From Imperialibacter sp040222815 (GTDB lineage: Bacteria; Bacteroidota; Bacteroidia; Cytophagales; Cyclobacteriaceae), in NCBI RefSeq assembly GCF_040222815.1, contig NZ_JAVKCH010000057.1:62001-126000 (forward strand): a stretch of DNA of 64,000 nt. The letters run 5' to 3'. The notes under the pieces are model-generated. The model saw only the letters and a list, made by a program, of their open reading frames with translations, made no database searches and was not told the DNA's origin. Position 1 is the first letter of the stretch, and every line of letters begins with the position of its first letter. The position numbers and the translations under genes were made by a program. Shown in pieces: positions 25,179-34,700 of the stretch.

Positions 25179-26117
25179 ATGAAAGTTTCAACGATAATTA
25201 TCCGTCTTTGCTTTTTATCGCTTATCAGCTCATTTCTTTTGACCTCTTGCGACCACAAAATGTCGGCGGAAGAAGTAGCAGCCTACAAAGTAGCTCATCA
25301 AAAATGGCAACAGGAACGAATCGAAAAACTGAAGGCCCCCAACGGCTATGTCAACCTTGCAGGCCTTTACATCCTCAACAAAGGCCTCTCTGCCTTCGGA
25401 TCGGATTCGTCTAATAAGATTGTATTTCCTGAAAAAGCCCCCGCCTTTCTTGGTAAGCTGCGAGTAACTAATACCAAATCTGTACTGTATGAGGCCCCCT
25501 CTGAGCCTGTGGTAATGATGAAGGAAGCAGGAAAAGACTCCACCTGGGAAGCCCCTGCCTTGCAGTTGGTTTATGACGACTCTATGCGTATGAGTCTGCA
25601 AATGAGCCATGAGTCGCTTACCTGGTTTGTCATTAAAAGAGGTGATGAGCTGGCAGTGCGCCTTCGGGACTTTGAAAGCCCAAAATTAGACTCACTCCAA
25701 TCGATCGATTCCTATCCTGTGGATGTAAATTGGGTGGTCACCGCTGAGTTTGAGCCATACGACCCACCTAAAGTGCTCACAATCCAAAATATCCTTGGGA
25801 TCACTTATGAGCAGCCAAGCCCGGGAAGGCTTGTGTTTGAAAAAGATGGCGATGAGTATGCGCTCGATGTGACAGAAGAAGGTGACGAGTTTTTTGTGAC
25901 TTATGCTGATGAAACAACGGGAGAAGAAACGTACGGAGGTGGCCGCTATATGTATACTACTAAACCAAACAGCAGCGGGGAAGTGGTGATGGACTTCAAC
26001 AAAGGATACAATCCACCCTGCGTGTATACGCCCTTCGCCACCTGCCCGCTTCCTCCACCTCAAAACAAGTTGAAGGTGGCAATATTGGCCGGGGAAAAGT
26101 TTGCCAGTCGCTATTGA
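25179..26117 (+). CDS. DUF1684 family lipoprotein
   Basis: 312 aa. A lipoprotein signal ends in LLTSCDHK with Cys at about 24. DUF1684 features are HQKWQQERIEKLKAPNGYVNLAGLY near the start of the mature protein, a central beta-rich domain and the C-terminal motif GGGRYMYTTKPNSSGEVVMDFNKGYNPPC followed by a cysteine-rich CVYTPFATCPLPPPQN. The family is broad and uncharacterised. It probably sits in the periplasm or outer membrane. It is 59 nt behind DUF2141 on the same strand and may be co-transcribed. Confidence 0.9.
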   Translation: MKVSTIIIRLCFLSLISSFLLTSCDHKMSAEEVAAYKVAHQKWQQERIEKLKAPNGYVNLAGLYILNKGLSAFGSDSSNKIVFPEKAPAFLGKLRVTNTKSVLYEAPSEPVVMMKEAGKDSTWEAPALQLVYDDSMRMSLQMSHESLTWFVIKRGDELAVRLRDFESPKLDSLQSIDSYPVDVNWVVTAEFEPYDPPKVLTIQNILGITYEQPSPGRLVFEKDGDEYALDVTEEGDEFFVTYADETTGEETYGGGRYMYTTKPNSSGEVVMDFNKGYNPPCVYTPFATCPLPPPQNKLKVAILAGEKFASRY

Positions 26118-26198
26118 TTGTTCACACTTTTGATCAAAGGATTGGGCTTTTCTGTGCGATTTTCTAATTTCAGGCACCTACCTAAATATATCCACTGA

Positions 26199-27683
26199 AT
26201 GGAAAGCAAATCGCTGGCTTCTAAAATTGGACTCGTGCTGGGGCCAGTCCTTTTCATCATCTTCCAGTTTATCGTGCAGCCCGAAGGGATGAGCGAATCC
26301 GGCCGCTCGGTCTTAGCCTGTACCCTTTGGGTAGCCACCTGGTGGACAACAGAAGCCATTCCTATGGCTGCTACTTCATTATTGCCCATTGTGATACTGC
26401 CATTAACTGGCGGCGCCAAAATTGACACAGTAACAGCTGCTTATGGCAATAAAATTTTATTCCTCTACATGGGAGGCTTTATTATCGCCATTGCCATGGA
26501 GAAGTGGAACCTGCACAAAAGGATCGCTCTCACTATTATTTCATGGGTAGGCACTAACAGCAGAGGCATTGTGCTAGGCTTCATCATCGCTACGGCGTTC
26601 CTTTCCATGTGGATTTCGAACACCGCCACTTCGCTCATGATGGTGACTATTGGCATTGCGTTGATCAGTCAGCTTGGAGGCATTATCGACAAGAGCGACA
26701 TGCCTGACAAAGTGAAGCTCAAGGCAAATTTGGGGAAGGCGCTGATGCTCAGCATTGCCTATGCGGCTTCTATCGGAGGCATGGGAACACTGATAGGTAC
26801 ACCTACCAATGTCGTTTTCTCTGCCATTGCTCAGCAGCTTTTCGATGTCGAAATATCTTTTGCTCTCTGGATGGCTTTTGCTATGCCTCTTGTCATTGTT
26901 TTGTTGGCAATCCTCTGGTGGTATATGGTCAGGGTGGCTTACCCATTGCCAAAAAAGCCTCTGGCCGGAGGCCGGAAACAAATTGAGGACGACCTGAAAG
27001 AACTGGGCAAAATGAGCTGGGAAGAAAAAGCTGCTTTCGCCGTTTTTATCCTGACTGCATTTTCCTGGATGACCAGTTCATTCCTTCTCAAGGAAATCTT
27101 ACCTGGGATCGACGACACGATCATTGCCATGAGTGGCGCATTGGCTTTGTTTCTGGTTCCTGCTAAAAGCGAAGCCAACAAAATGGTCATGGACTGGGAG
27201 TCGGCGGTGAAGCTCCCCTGGGGGATAATTGTTCTGTTCGGTGGTGGGCTGGCTTTGGCAGCTGGCTTTCAGGAGTCTGGCCTGGCGGAATGGATCGGCC
27301 AGCAAATGTCGTTGCTCGAAGGCGTTAACCTTCTACTTCTTATTTTTATAGTCGCCCTTTTACTCAACTTCCTAACTGAGGTAACGTCCAACGTTGCCAC
27401 GGCTTCCATTATGCTGCCGATTTTAGCAGCTCTTTCGCAGTCAATTGGAGTGCATCCCTTTGGGTTGATGATCGCCGCTACGCTCGCTGCCTCCTGCGCC
27501 TTTATGCTACCTATTGCCACTCCGCCAAATGCCATCGTATTTAGTTTTGGTCATGTGGAAATGAAAGATATGATTCGCAAAGGCTTTGCGCTGAACCTTG
27601 CCAGCACGGTGCTGATAACGCTTTCAGTTTATTTTTTGATGGAGCTGGTGCTCGGTATCGACTTATCAGTTAACCCGTTTTAG
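26199..27683 (+). CDS. SLC13/DASS family sodium:anion symporter
   Basis: 494 aa, about 12 membrane segments. Two family repeats carry the signature loops: WISNTATSLMMVTIG (about 148-163) and TEVTSNVATASIMLPIL (about 392-408), both with the SNT/SNV motif that binds sodium and carboxylate. GGMGTLIGTPTNVVF is also typical. Likely substrates are C4-dicarboxylates, sulfate or citrate; sequence does not decide. Not in an obvious operon. Confidence 0.9.
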   Translation: MESKSLASKIGLVLGPVLFIIFQFIVQPEGMSESGRSVLACTLWVATWWTTEAIPMAATSLLPIVILPLTGGAKIDTVTAAYGNKILFLYMGGFIIAIAMEKWNLHKRIALTIISWVGTNSRGIVLGFIIATAFLSMWISNTATSLMMVTIGIALISQLGGIIDKSDMPDKVKLKANLGKALMLSIAYAASIGGMGTLIGTPTNVVFSAIAQQLFDVEISFALWMAFAMPLVIVLLAILWWYMVRVAYPLPKKPLAGGRKQIEDDLKELGKMSWEEKAAFAVFILTAFSWMTSSFLLKEILPGIDDTIIAMSGALALFLVPAKSEANKMVMDWESAVKLPWGIIVLFGGGLALAAGFQESGLAEWIGQQMSLLEGVNLLLLIFIVALLLNFLTEVTSNVATASIMLPILAALSQSIGVHPFGLMIAATLAASCAFMLPIATPPNAIVFSFGHVEMKDMIRKGFALNLASTVLITLSVYFLMELVLGIDLSVNPF

Positions 27684-27688
27684 GCGGA

Positions 27689-28582
27689 CTACCTTCTGTT
27701 CGCAATAAAAACACCCACAAGAATAAGCGCCATGCTTATATAGTGGGTGACAAGTAATTTTTCGCCGTCCAGAAGACCCCATATCACGGCAATGAGTGGT
27801 ATAATATAAGTAACAGAACTGGTGAACAGGGGTGTTGAAATCTGCACTGTTTTATTGAATATGATCAACGCAATAGCAGTCCCGACAACACCCAGAATGC
27901 TGATATAGCCAAGGGCCTCCCAGGCTCCCTTTGTATAGATGATTTTCGTGCTGAAGTCGGTGGCACTGGCCAGAATAACTAAGGCAAGAGGTAGTACCAT
28001 AAGCAACGAAACACTGGTAATTGTCAACGGCTTCAGGTCTGCCAGATAGGCCTTGATGATATTCAGGTTGGTAGCGTACAAGATAGTAGCAAGCACTACG
28101 AACAGCGCATAAAAATTGAAACCAGAAATGCCTCCGCCACTTCCTGCAAATATCAAAAGTACCGTACCCACAAAGCCAATGGCAATGCCAACGGCATTCC
28201 TTGCAGTGAAAGTGGAACTAAAAAACCAGCTGCCTATCAAAATGGTGAAAAGCGGCGTAAGTGCGTTGAGCGACCCTGCCAGCCCGCTATCGAGATGTGT
28301 TTGAGCAAGGGCAAACAAAAAAGCCGGTCCGAAGCTTCCTACAAAACCAGCAAGAAGAAGAATCTGCCAGTTACGCTTCGAAAGTTTACCAATACGGCTG
28401 ACAGCAATGGGCAGAAGAAACAAACCTGCTGTTACTATTCTCAGCGCACCAAGTTCCAATGGAGAATAAATTATGAGTCCTCTTTTGATAAGAATAAAGC
28501 TGCTGCCCCAAATGAAGGAAAGTGTGATCAATAAAAGCCATGCGAGCGCTTTGTCACTCATCTGGCTGGCTGGTTTGCTCAT
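27689..28582 (-). CDS. EamA-family DMT superfamily permease
   Basis: 297 aa, ten predicted membrane helices in two EamA repeats. The first repeat opens with WLLLITLSFIWGSSFILIKRGL and the second ends with TSSVTYIIPLIAVIWGLLDGE, typical of drug/metabolite exporters such as RhaT/YdcZ relatives. The substrate is unknown. It is 5 nt behind the dihydrouridine synthase gene on the same strand, suggesting a shared transcript, and converges with the DASS gene with 5 nt between the stops. Confidence 0.9.
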   Translation of the reverse strand: MSKPASQMSDKALAWLLLITLSFIWGSSFILIKRGLIIYSPLELGALRIVTAGLFLLPIAVSRIGKLSKRNWQILLLAGFVGSFGPAFLFALAQTHLDSGLAGSLNALTPLFTILIGSWFFSSTFTARNAVGIAIGFVGTVLLIFAGSGGGISGFNFYALFVVLATILYATNLNIIKAYLADLKPLTITSVSLLMVLPLALVILASATDFSTKIIYTKGAWEALGYISILGVVGTAIALIIFNKTVQISTPLFTSSVTYIIPLIAVIWGLLDGEKLLVTHYISMALILVGVFIANRR

Positions 28583-28587
28583 ATTGT

Positions 28588-29583
28588 CTATGCCTCCACG
28601 AAAGCGTTCATGAATTCCTGCTCCATTTCACAAAGCAGTTGATCTACCTGTTCATAGGTGTCGAACTCCACCAGTTGTTGCCTGTAGGGCTTTATGTTGG
28701 GGATATTTCTAAAATAACTAGTGTAATGCCTGCGCATTTCCAGGATGCCTGTCTTCTCACCTTTCCATTCAACAGAGAACTTAAGATGCTTTCTGGCCAC
28801 CTCTATTCTTTGCTTCATGCTCGGTGCCGTCAGCTTTTCTCCGGTCTTCATGAAGTGTTTGATCTCATTAAAAATCCATGGATAGCCTATTGCTGCTCTG
28901 CCGACCATAATACCATCAACCCCATAGCGATTCTTGTACTCAAGTGCCTTTTCAGGTGTGTCAATATCTCCATTGCCAAAAATCGGTATCTGTATCCTCG
29001 GATTCTCTTTCACTTTTCTGATCAACGTCCAGTCGGCCTCGCCCTTGTAGAGCTGAGCCCTGGTGCGTCCATGAATACTCAGTGCTTTGATGCCAACATC
29101 CTGTAGCCGCTCGGCAACCTCTTCTATGTTGATACTACTGTCATCCCAGCCAAGCCTGGTTTTCACTGTTACCGGCAGGCTTGTAGATTTCACCACCGCC
29201 TGGGTCAGCCGAACCATTAACGGGATATCCCGAAGTACCCCAGCACCCGCCCCTTTGCAAACCACTTTTTTCACCGGGCAGCCATAGTTGATATCCAAAA
29301 TATCGGGCTGAGTGGCATCCACTATTCGGGCCGACATAGCCATGGCCTCCTCGTCGCCACCAAAAATCTGGATGCCAATAGGTTTTTCGTAAGGAAAAAT
29401 GTCGAGCTTCTTCCTGCTTTTTATGGCGTCACGGATGAGCCCCTCGCTACTGATAAACTCGGTATACATCAGGTCGGCGCCATTGTCCTTGCATACTGCA
29501 CGGAACGGAGGATCACTTACATCCTCCATGGGTGCCAGCAAAAGCGGGAATTCTCCCAGTTGTATGTTACCTATTTTTACCAC
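28588..29583 (-). CDS. tRNA-dihydrouridine synthase (DusB-like)
   Basis: 331 aa, FMN-dependent reductase of tRNA uridines. Signatures are FPLLLAPMEDVSDPPFR, DILDINYGCPVKKVVCKGAGAG (with the catalytic Cys), VTVKTRLGWDD, HGRTRAQLYKGEADW and IMVGRAAIGYPWIF. The frame is open to an ATG at 29649, but that would overlap the divergent protease gene; a GTG at 29583 gives MVKIGNIQLGEF, the usual family start, and leaves room for promoters, so it is preferred. EamA follows 5 nt downstream. Confidence 0.92.
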   Translation of the reverse strand: MVKIGNIQLGEFPLLLAPMEDVSDPPFRAVCKDNGADLMYTEFISSEGLIRDAIKSRKKLDIFPYEKPIGIQIFGGDEEAMAMSARIVDATQPDILDINYGCPVKKVVCKGAGAGVLRDIPLMVRLTQAVVKSTSLPVTVKTRLGWDDSSINIEEVAERLQDVGIKALSIHGRTRAQLYKGEADWTLIRKVKENPRIQIPIFGNGDIDTPEKALEYKNRYGVDGIMVGRAAIGYPWIFNEIKHFMKTGEKLTAPSMKQRIEVARKHLKFSVEWKGEKTGILEMRRHYTSYFRNIPNIKPYRQQLVEFDTYEQVDQLLCEMEQEFMNAFVEA

Positions 29584-29643
29584 CGTATGTCTACCTTTAG
29601 GGCCGAATGTGACCAGTTGTGTTACATCAGCTAATCTAACAAG

Positions 29644-30585
29644 ATGCAAAAGTACAATAGTTTCCTTGAAATCAGAGATTTGAAGGGGCCGGGGCTTGGC
29701 CTGCTTCAGCTGGTTTTATTTTGCTTTGGTGGAATGATCGTGTTTCAGATAATTTCTGTGCTGCCGTTGATGCTGCTTTTTAATACGGGGTTTGAAGAAA
29801 CGATGAGGCTCCTGACTGACATGGGTGACCCAAGATCCAAAGTGGCGCTGTACACCACCCAGGCTGTGGGATCGCTCGGAGCATTTATTCTGGTGCCCCT
29901 GTTCTACATCAAACTCTATCAAGGCACAAAAGTAAGCACCTATTTTTCCGTTGACACCCGCTATTGGCAACCATTGATTTATGTCATCCTGATCACTTTC
30001 TGTTTCATGGTTGTCAACAGTCTTTTCATAGAATGGAACCTCAACCTGAAGTTTCCGGAGTTTATGAGTGGCTTTGAGCAATGGGCGCAGGCAAAAGAGG
30101 AACAACTTAAAGTGATTACCGAATACCTGACCGACTTCTCTGGCTTTGGCGAACTACTGGTTGCTTTGTTTGTAGTCGCCATTATACCCGGCATTGGTGA
30201 AGAGCTTCTCTTCAGAGGCCTTATCCAAACCCGGCTTCAGCAGCTTACACGCAATCCGCATATCGCCATTTGGGTAGCAGCTATTTTCTTTAGTGCATTT
30301 CATTTTCAGTTCTATGGCTTTGTTCCCCGAATGCTCCTGGGTGCGCTTTTTGGCTACATTTTCTACTGGTCGGGCAGCCTGGTGCTGGCCATGCTGGCAC
30401 ACTTCTTCAACAACGGGTTCAGCCTGGTGATGCTTTACCTGTACAAAAATGACCTGGTCGGGTTCAACATCGACGATACGGAGACGGTGCCTTTGGAAAC
30501 AGTAGGGTTTTTCTTTATTATTGGTGCTGCCCTCACTTACCTCTTTATTAAGTTTCACAGGAAACTGGAAAACGCTGATGGATAA
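29644..30585 (+). CDS. CPBP-family intramembrane metalloprotease
   Basis: 313 aa, about eight membrane helices. The Abi/CAAX-protease motifs are visible: GIGEELLFRGLIQT (motif 1, paired Glu), FFSAFHFQFYGF (motif 2, His) and AHFFNNGFSLVML (motif 3, His). Bacterial members are thought to process peptides or prenylated proteins in the membrane; many act in bacteriocin immunity or signalling. It overlaps the DUF2007 gene by 8 nt, so it begins a three-gene run with DUF2007 and cdsA. Confidence 0.92.
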   Translation: MQKYNSFLEIRDLKGPGLGLLQLVLFCFGGMIVFQIISVLPLMLLFNTGFEETMRLLTDMGDPRSKVALYTTQAVGSLGAFILVPLFYIKLYQGTKVSTYFSVDTRYWQPLIYVILITFCFMVVNSLFIEWNLNLKFPEFMSGFEQWAQAKEEQLKVITEYLTDFSGFGELLVALFVVAIIPGIGEELLFRGLIQTRLQQLTRNPHIAIWVAAIFFSAFHFQFYGFVPRMLLGALFGYIFYWSGSLVLAMLAHFFNNGFSLVMLYLYKNDLVGFNIDDTETVPLETVGFFFIIGAALTYLFIKFHRKLENADG

Positions 30586-30781
30586 CTGGCAAAAGGTATT
30601 TACAAATACCCAACAACATAAGGCGGAAATTGTGAAGGCTGTGCTTGAAGAAAATGATATTCCTGCGGTGGTACTTAATAAAAAAGACACCCTTCAGCTG
30701 GGCAATTATCAGGTATATGTTTCATCTGAGAATGTCCTCAGTGCTGTGAAAATGATCAACGATGACATCCATTTTGAATAG
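30578..30781 (+). CDS. DUF2007 domain protein (putative signal transducing protein)
   Basis: 67 aa when started at MDNWQKVFTNTQQHKAEI; a longer frame from 30521 lies wholly inside the protease gene and is rejected. The DUF2007 ferredoxin-like fold is shown by KAVLEENDIPAVVLNKKD and LGNYQVYVSSENVLSAV. It is a small cytoplasmic domain related to GlnB-like folds, function unproven. It overlaps the genes on both sides (8 nt and 20 nt), so all three are coupled. Confidence 0.87.
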   Translation: MDNWQKVFTNTQQHKAEIVKAVLEENDIPAVVLNKKDTLQLGNYQVYVSSENVLSAVKMINDDIHFE

Positions 30782-31592
30782 GTTCAACAACCTAACCCAA
30801 AGAATTATCGCAGCAGTCATAGGGGCCCCTATCTTGCTCTTCCTGATTATTTACAGTCCCTACACCTATTTTGCCATTTTTTTTATCCTGACTCTTCTCA
30901 CCCAAATGGAGTTTTACAACCTCGTGCGGCTTCATGGCATTTTGCCGTTGCGCTTCCTGGGGTGCTTTATTGGAGCGATTATATTTTGTCTCACCTTCTT
31001 TGTTGAAACTGGAGAGATTGACGGTAAATACGCCTTTCTTATTTTTCCTTTGCTGGCAACCATCTTTTTTATCAAGCTCTATAAAAAGAACGAAAAGAAC
31101 CCATTTACTAATATTGGTTTTACCTTTCTCGGAATTATCTACGTGGCGGTTCCTTTTGCTCTCCTCAACTTTATTGCCTTCTCAAGAGGGGAGTATCATT
31201 GGGAGATAATAGTTGGCTTGCTACTGATACTTTGGGCAAGCGACACCGGTGCCTACTTTGCAGGTGTCAACTTTGGCAAGACCAAGCTCTTCGAAAGAGT
31301 GTCTCCAAAAAAGTCCTGGGAAGGAAGTGTGGGAGGTGCTCTGACCTCCCTTGCAATGGCCTATGGGCTTTCCATGTACTTTACCGTACTCCCGCTTTGG
31401 GAGTGGCTGTCCGTTTCAGTCATCATCATCGTCGCCGGAACCTATGGCGACCTGGTGGAGTCTCTTTTCAAAAGAAGCATGGAAATCAAAGATTCGGGGA
31501 AAAGCATTCCAGGTCATGGAGGGTTTTTGGATCGATTTGATGGTTTGCTGCTTTCTGTCCCTTTTATTATCGTTTTCCTAAGGCTTCTTTGA
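30762..31592 (+). CDS. cdsA: Phosphatidate cytidylyltransferase
   Basis: 276 aa, about eight membrane helices. The CDP-alcohol synthase signature is clear at the C-terminus: GTYGDLVESLFKRSMEIKDSGK then PGHGGFLDRFDG, with SPKKSWEGSVGG upstream. The enzyme makes CDP-diacylglycerol from phosphatidate and CTP and feeds phosphatidylserine/ethanolamine synthesis; psd lies 1.4 kb downstream. The start overlaps DUF2007 by 20 nt. Confidence 0.94.
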   Translation: MTSILNRFNNLTQRIIAAVIGAPILLFLIIYSPYTYFAIFFILTLLTQMEFYNLVRLHGILPLRFLGCFIGAIIFCLTFFVETGEIDGKYAFLIFPLLATIFFIKLYKKNEKNPFTNIGFTFLGIIYVAVPFALLNFIAFSRGEYHWEIIVGLLLILWASDTGAYFAGVNFGKTKLFERVSPKKSWEGSVGGALTSLAMAYGLSMYFTVLPLWEWLSVSVIIIVAGTYGDLVESLFKRSMEIKDSGKSIPGHGGFLDRFDGLLLSVPFIIVFLRLL

Positions 31593-31664
31593 TTTTACCA
31601 GCGTGCTACGCCAGCATTCTACAGATAGTTGATGCCTTTGCTAAAAAATGTACATTTCAGCTTT

Positions 31665-31699
31665 TTTGAGCAAACTTTCTATTGCTTTTAGTAGCTTTG
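31665..31699 (+). promoter_or_regulatory. Candidate promoter of glutamate dehydrogenase gene
   Basis: TAGCTTTG (31692-31699) exactly fits the Bacteroidota -7 pattern TAnnTTTG, 36 nt before the ATG. TTTG at 31665-31668 could be the -33 element, though the 23-bp spacer is long. Confidence 0.4.
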
Positions 31700-31735
31700 C
31701 CACCGAATACAACACATTAACCCTATTATATTTTT

Positions 31736-33010
31736 ATGGCTTACATAGAACCGGCACCGATAAAGGATAAAGAAAATCCTTTCGAATCGATGATGTCCAG
31801 GTTTGACATTGCAGCAAAATGTCTTGGACTGGATGATGAGGTGTACAACGTGCTGAAGTCACCCGTTAAGCAGGTAATAGTGAACCTTCCTATTACCATG
31901 GATGATGGCAGCGTACAAGTGTTTGAAGGCTATCGGGTAATTCACTCCAACATTCTGGGCCCGTCCAAAGGTGGCATCCGCTACGACATGGACGTTCACC
32001 TGGATGAAGTAAAAGCATTGGCCGCCTGGATGACGTGGAAATGCGCCGTGGTGGACATTCCCTATGGTGGTGCCAAAGGTGGCATCATCTGCAATCCACG
32101 CAATATGTCTCCTGGTGAAATCGAAAGGTTGACCAGGGCCTATACGGGTGCGCTTGTCGAAATATTCGGGCCTGACAGAGACATTCCCGCCCCCGACATG
32201 GGTACCGGTCCTCGTGAAATGGCCTGGTTGATGGACGAATACTCCCGTGCTCAGGGTATGACTGTGAATGCGGTTGTTACGGGTAAGCCGCTCGTCTTAG
32301 GTGGTTCTTTGGGCCGCACTGAAGCTACCGGTCGTGGGGTAATGATTACTGCGCTGGCAGCAATGGAGAAATTGAAAATCAATCCCTACCATGCGAAAGT
32401 AGCCGTGCAGGGGTTTGGCAACGTAGGATCATGGGCCGCCACACTTTTGGAAGAACGAGGTGCCTCAGTGGTTGCCGTTAGTGATATTTCAGGAGCCTAC
32501 TACAACGACAGCGGAATTGACATTAACAAAGCCATAGAGTATCGCAATGCAAACAACGGCTCACTTGAGGGCTTTAACGGTGCTGAAAAAATAGCTGGCG
32601 ATGACCTGCTCACCCTCGATCTGGACGTCCTGGTACCAGCAGCAAAAGAAGACGTAATTACTGTGCACAACGCAGACCAGGTAAAAGCAAAGCTGATTGT
32701 GGAAGGTGCCAATGGGCCAACTTCAGCCAAAGCCGATGCGTTGTTGAATGACAAGGGCATCATGGCTGTGCCGGATATCCTGGCCAATGCTGGTGGGGTA
32801 ACTGTGTCGTACTTTGAGTGGGTGCAAAACCGCCTCGGCTATAAGTGGACTGCGGACAGGGTAAGCCGCCGGTCTGACCGGATCATGAAGGATGCGTTCA
32901 ACAACGTGTTCAAAACGTCGCAGGAGTATAATGTTTCTTTAAGGATTGCCGCTTATATTGTGGCCATTGACAAAGTAGCCAAAACATATAAATTCAGAGG
33001 TAGATTCTAG
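31736..33010 (+). CDS. Glu/Leu/Phe/Val family dehydrogenase, probable glutamate dehydrogenase
   Basis: 424 aa. Features of glutamate dehydrogenase are GYRVIHSNILGPSKGGIRYD, WKCAVVDIPYGGAKGGI with the catalytic Lys, DRDIPAPDMGT and the coenzyme motif AVQGFGNVGSWAATLL. Length and motifs match the hexameric NAD-type enzymes that interconvert glutamate and 2-oxoglutarate. The gene is followed after 4 nt by psd, an unusual neighbour; co-transcription is likely, a shared pathway is not. Confidence 0.92.
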   Translation: MAYIEPAPIKDKENPFESMMSRFDIAAKCLGLDDEVYNVLKSPVKQVIVNLPITMDDGSVQVFEGYRVIHSNILGPSKGGIRYDMDVHLDEVKALAAWMTWKCAVVDIPYGGAKGGIICNPRNMSPGEIERLTRAYTGALVEIFGPDRDIPAPDMGTGPREMAWLMDEYSRAQGMTVNAVVTGKPLVLGGSLGRTEATGRGVMITALAAMEKLKINPYHAKVAVQGFGNVGSWAATLLEERGASVVAVSDISGAYYNDSGIDINKAIEYRNANNGSLEGFNGAEKIAGDDLLTLDLDVLVPAAKEDVITVHNADQVKAKLIVEGANGPTSAKADALLNDKGIMAVPDILANAGGVTVSYFEWVQNRLGYKWTADRVSRRSDRIMKDAFNNVFKTSQEYNVSLRIAAYIVAIDKVAKTYKFRGRF

Positions 33011-33014
33011 TAAA

Positions 33015-33671
33015 ATGACCATACACAAAGAAGGTAGAACATTTTTGCTGGTGATGGCGATTATTTTCATCGGTTTGAACTACGTAGTTTTCAACTATGT
33101 GTCAATGTCGCTTGTTCAGAGCCTGGTGCTTGCTGCCAGCATAGTGATCTATCTTCTTTTTCTTCAGTTTTTCAGGCTTCCAAAATGCGTGACTCCAGAA
33201 GACCCTAAAGCCGTTTACGCACCAGCCGAAGGGAAAGTGGTGGTGATTGAAAAAACCACCGAAGATGAGTATCTGAAAGACGAGCGCATACAGATTTCTA
33301 TTTTTATGTCGCCTCTTAACGTACATGTCAATAGGGCACCCATCAAAGGAAAAGTAAGCTTTTTTAAATACCACCCGGGGAAATACCTTGTTGCCTGGCA
33401 CCCCAAGTCAAGCACCGAAAACGAAAGAACGACGGTGGTGATGGAAAACGACAAAGGCGTGAAAGTGCTTTTCCGCCAGATAGCCGGCGCAGTGGCCCGG
33501 CGCATCAAGTGGTATGTAAAAGAAGGCGATGAACTGGCCCAGGGGGAGGAATTTGGCTTTATTAAATTCGGTTCGAGAGTTGATGTTTTTTTACCGCTTG
33601 ATGCCAAAATTGAAGTCAACATCAACGACAAAACAACTGGCGGCAAAACGGTGATTGCCAGGCTGGCCTAG
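33015..33671 (+). CDS. psd: Phosphatidylserine decarboxylase (short, archaeal-type PSD-A)
   Basis: 218 aa, pyruvoyl enzyme making phosphatidylethanolamine. Two membrane helices (about 10-55) precede the PSD domain with IFMSPLNVHVNRAPIKGKV and the self-cleavage site FIKFGSRVDVF near residue 187, where Gly-Ser cleavage yields the pyruvoyl group. The short length is normal for the Bacteroidota/archaeal-like form and lacks the long N-terminus of E. coli Psd. It begins 4 nt after the dehydrogenase stop. Confidence 0.94.
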   Translation: MTIHKEGRTFLLVMAIIFIGLNYVVFNYVSMSLVQSLVLAASIVIYLLFLQFFRLPKCVTPEDPKAVYAPAEGKVVVIEKTTEDEYLKDERIQISIFMSPLNVHVNRAPIKGKVSFFKYHPGKYLVAWHPKSSTENERTTVVMENDKGVKVLFRQIAGAVARRIKWYVKEGDELAQGEEFGFIKFGSRVDVFLPLDAKIEVNINDKTTGGKTVIARLA

Positions 33672-33745
33672 AGCATTCGCTTCCACAAAGGTGGTTTAGT
33701 GAAAAGAAATTTATATCTTTTCATAAAAACCAACCCTTACACACT

Positions 33746-34228
33746 ATGTCATCTACTAATTATGCTGGATTTTGGCTGCGATTTGTAGCCTACATTATCG
33801 ACTATATAATTGTTTATGTAGCTCAATCTTTCGTTTTACTACCAATTTTTGCAGCGTTGGGCTTTGGCTTTGCCACCACACCCGGCTTATTTGATGACTC
33901 GATGAGCACAGAAGAGGCCGTGGGTATGATAGCTGCTTTTGCTAGCGTAATGAGCGTCACCATTTTCATCACGTTTGTTATTCAAGTGCTCTATTTCTCC
34001 TTGATGGAATCGAGCAAAAGCCAAGCCACTGTCGGTAAAATCGCACTCGGCCTGAAAGTTACGGATGCAGACGGTAACAAACTCGATTTTGGCAAAGCCC
34101 TGCTCCGGAACCTTGGTAAGATTGTTTCTTCGATGATCCTCGGCATTGGTTATATCATGGCGGGCTTCACAGAAAAGAAACAAGCGCTTCACGACATGAT
34201 TGCCAGCACGCTGGTAGTCAAGAAGTAA
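33746..34228 (+). CDS. RDD family membrane protein
   Basis: 160 aa. The RDD motif pattern is present in AGFWLRFVAYIIDYIIVYVAQ, followed by further helices and the typical ATVGKIALGLKVTDADGNK segment and a closing GYIMAGFTEKKQALHDMIASTLVV. About three to four membrane helices. Function of the family is unclear; some members are proposed ion or osmolyte transporters. It converges with the GAF protein gene, overlapping it by 11 nt. Confidence 0.9.
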   Translation: MSSTNYAGFWLRFVAYIIDYIIVYVAQSFVLLPIFAALGFGFATTPGLFDDSMSTEEAVGMIAAFASVMSVTIFITFVIQVLYFSLMESSKSQATVGKIALGLKVTDADGNKLDFGKALLRNLGKIVSSMILGIGYIMAGFTEKKQALHDMIASTLVVKK

Positions 34229-34700
34229 TTTGAAGCATATCAATGATTTGTTCGAGGTAGCGCTGGTCTACCTCGTCAAACTCATTGAGCTTGTCGCTGT
34301 CCACATCGAGCACGCCAAGCACTTTATCCGCCCTGACAATGGGCAGCACAATTTCCGATTTTGAATCGCCGCTACAGGCAATGTGACCGGGAAACTGATC
34401 AACATCCGGCACAATAAAAGTCCTGGCCTCTTTCCACGAAGAGCCACAAACGCCTTTACCCAGGTTGATTCTGGTACAAGCGATTGGCCCCTGAAACGGC
34501 CCTAGTACTAGCTGGTCTTCTTTGACCATATAGAAACCAACCCAAAAGAAACCCATCCCATATTTTAATGCGGCGGAAATATTGGCCAGGTTGGCCGTGA
34601 GATCAGGCTCTCCCCCGATGAGTGCTTCAATCTGCGGTACAAGTGCTTCGTATTTGTCTTGTTTGGTAGCTTCTTTGGGAATAAACAGCGTTTCTGCCAT
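34218..34700 (-). CDS. GAF-domain free methionine-(R)-sulfoxide reductase-like protein
   Basis: 160 aa from MAETLFIPK; the frame extends upstream inside ribD and is rejected. The GAF fold contains the family cysteines in GPIACTRINLGKGVCGSSW and PGHIACSGDSKSEIVLP, the three positions used for free Met-(R)-SO reduction, and LGVLDVDSDKLNEFDE near the end. It protects against oxidation of free methionine in the cytoplasm. Its ATG overlaps the ribD stop by one base (TAATG), so the genes are translationally coupled. Confidence 0.9.
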   Translation of the reverse strand: MAETLFIPKEATKQDKYEALVPQIEALIGGEPDLTANLANISAALKYGMGFFWVGFYMVKEDQLVLGPFQGPIACTRINLGKGVCGSSWKEARTFIVPDVDQFPGHIACSGDSKSEIVLPIVRADKVLGVLDVDSDKLNEFDEVDQRYLEQIIDMLQITS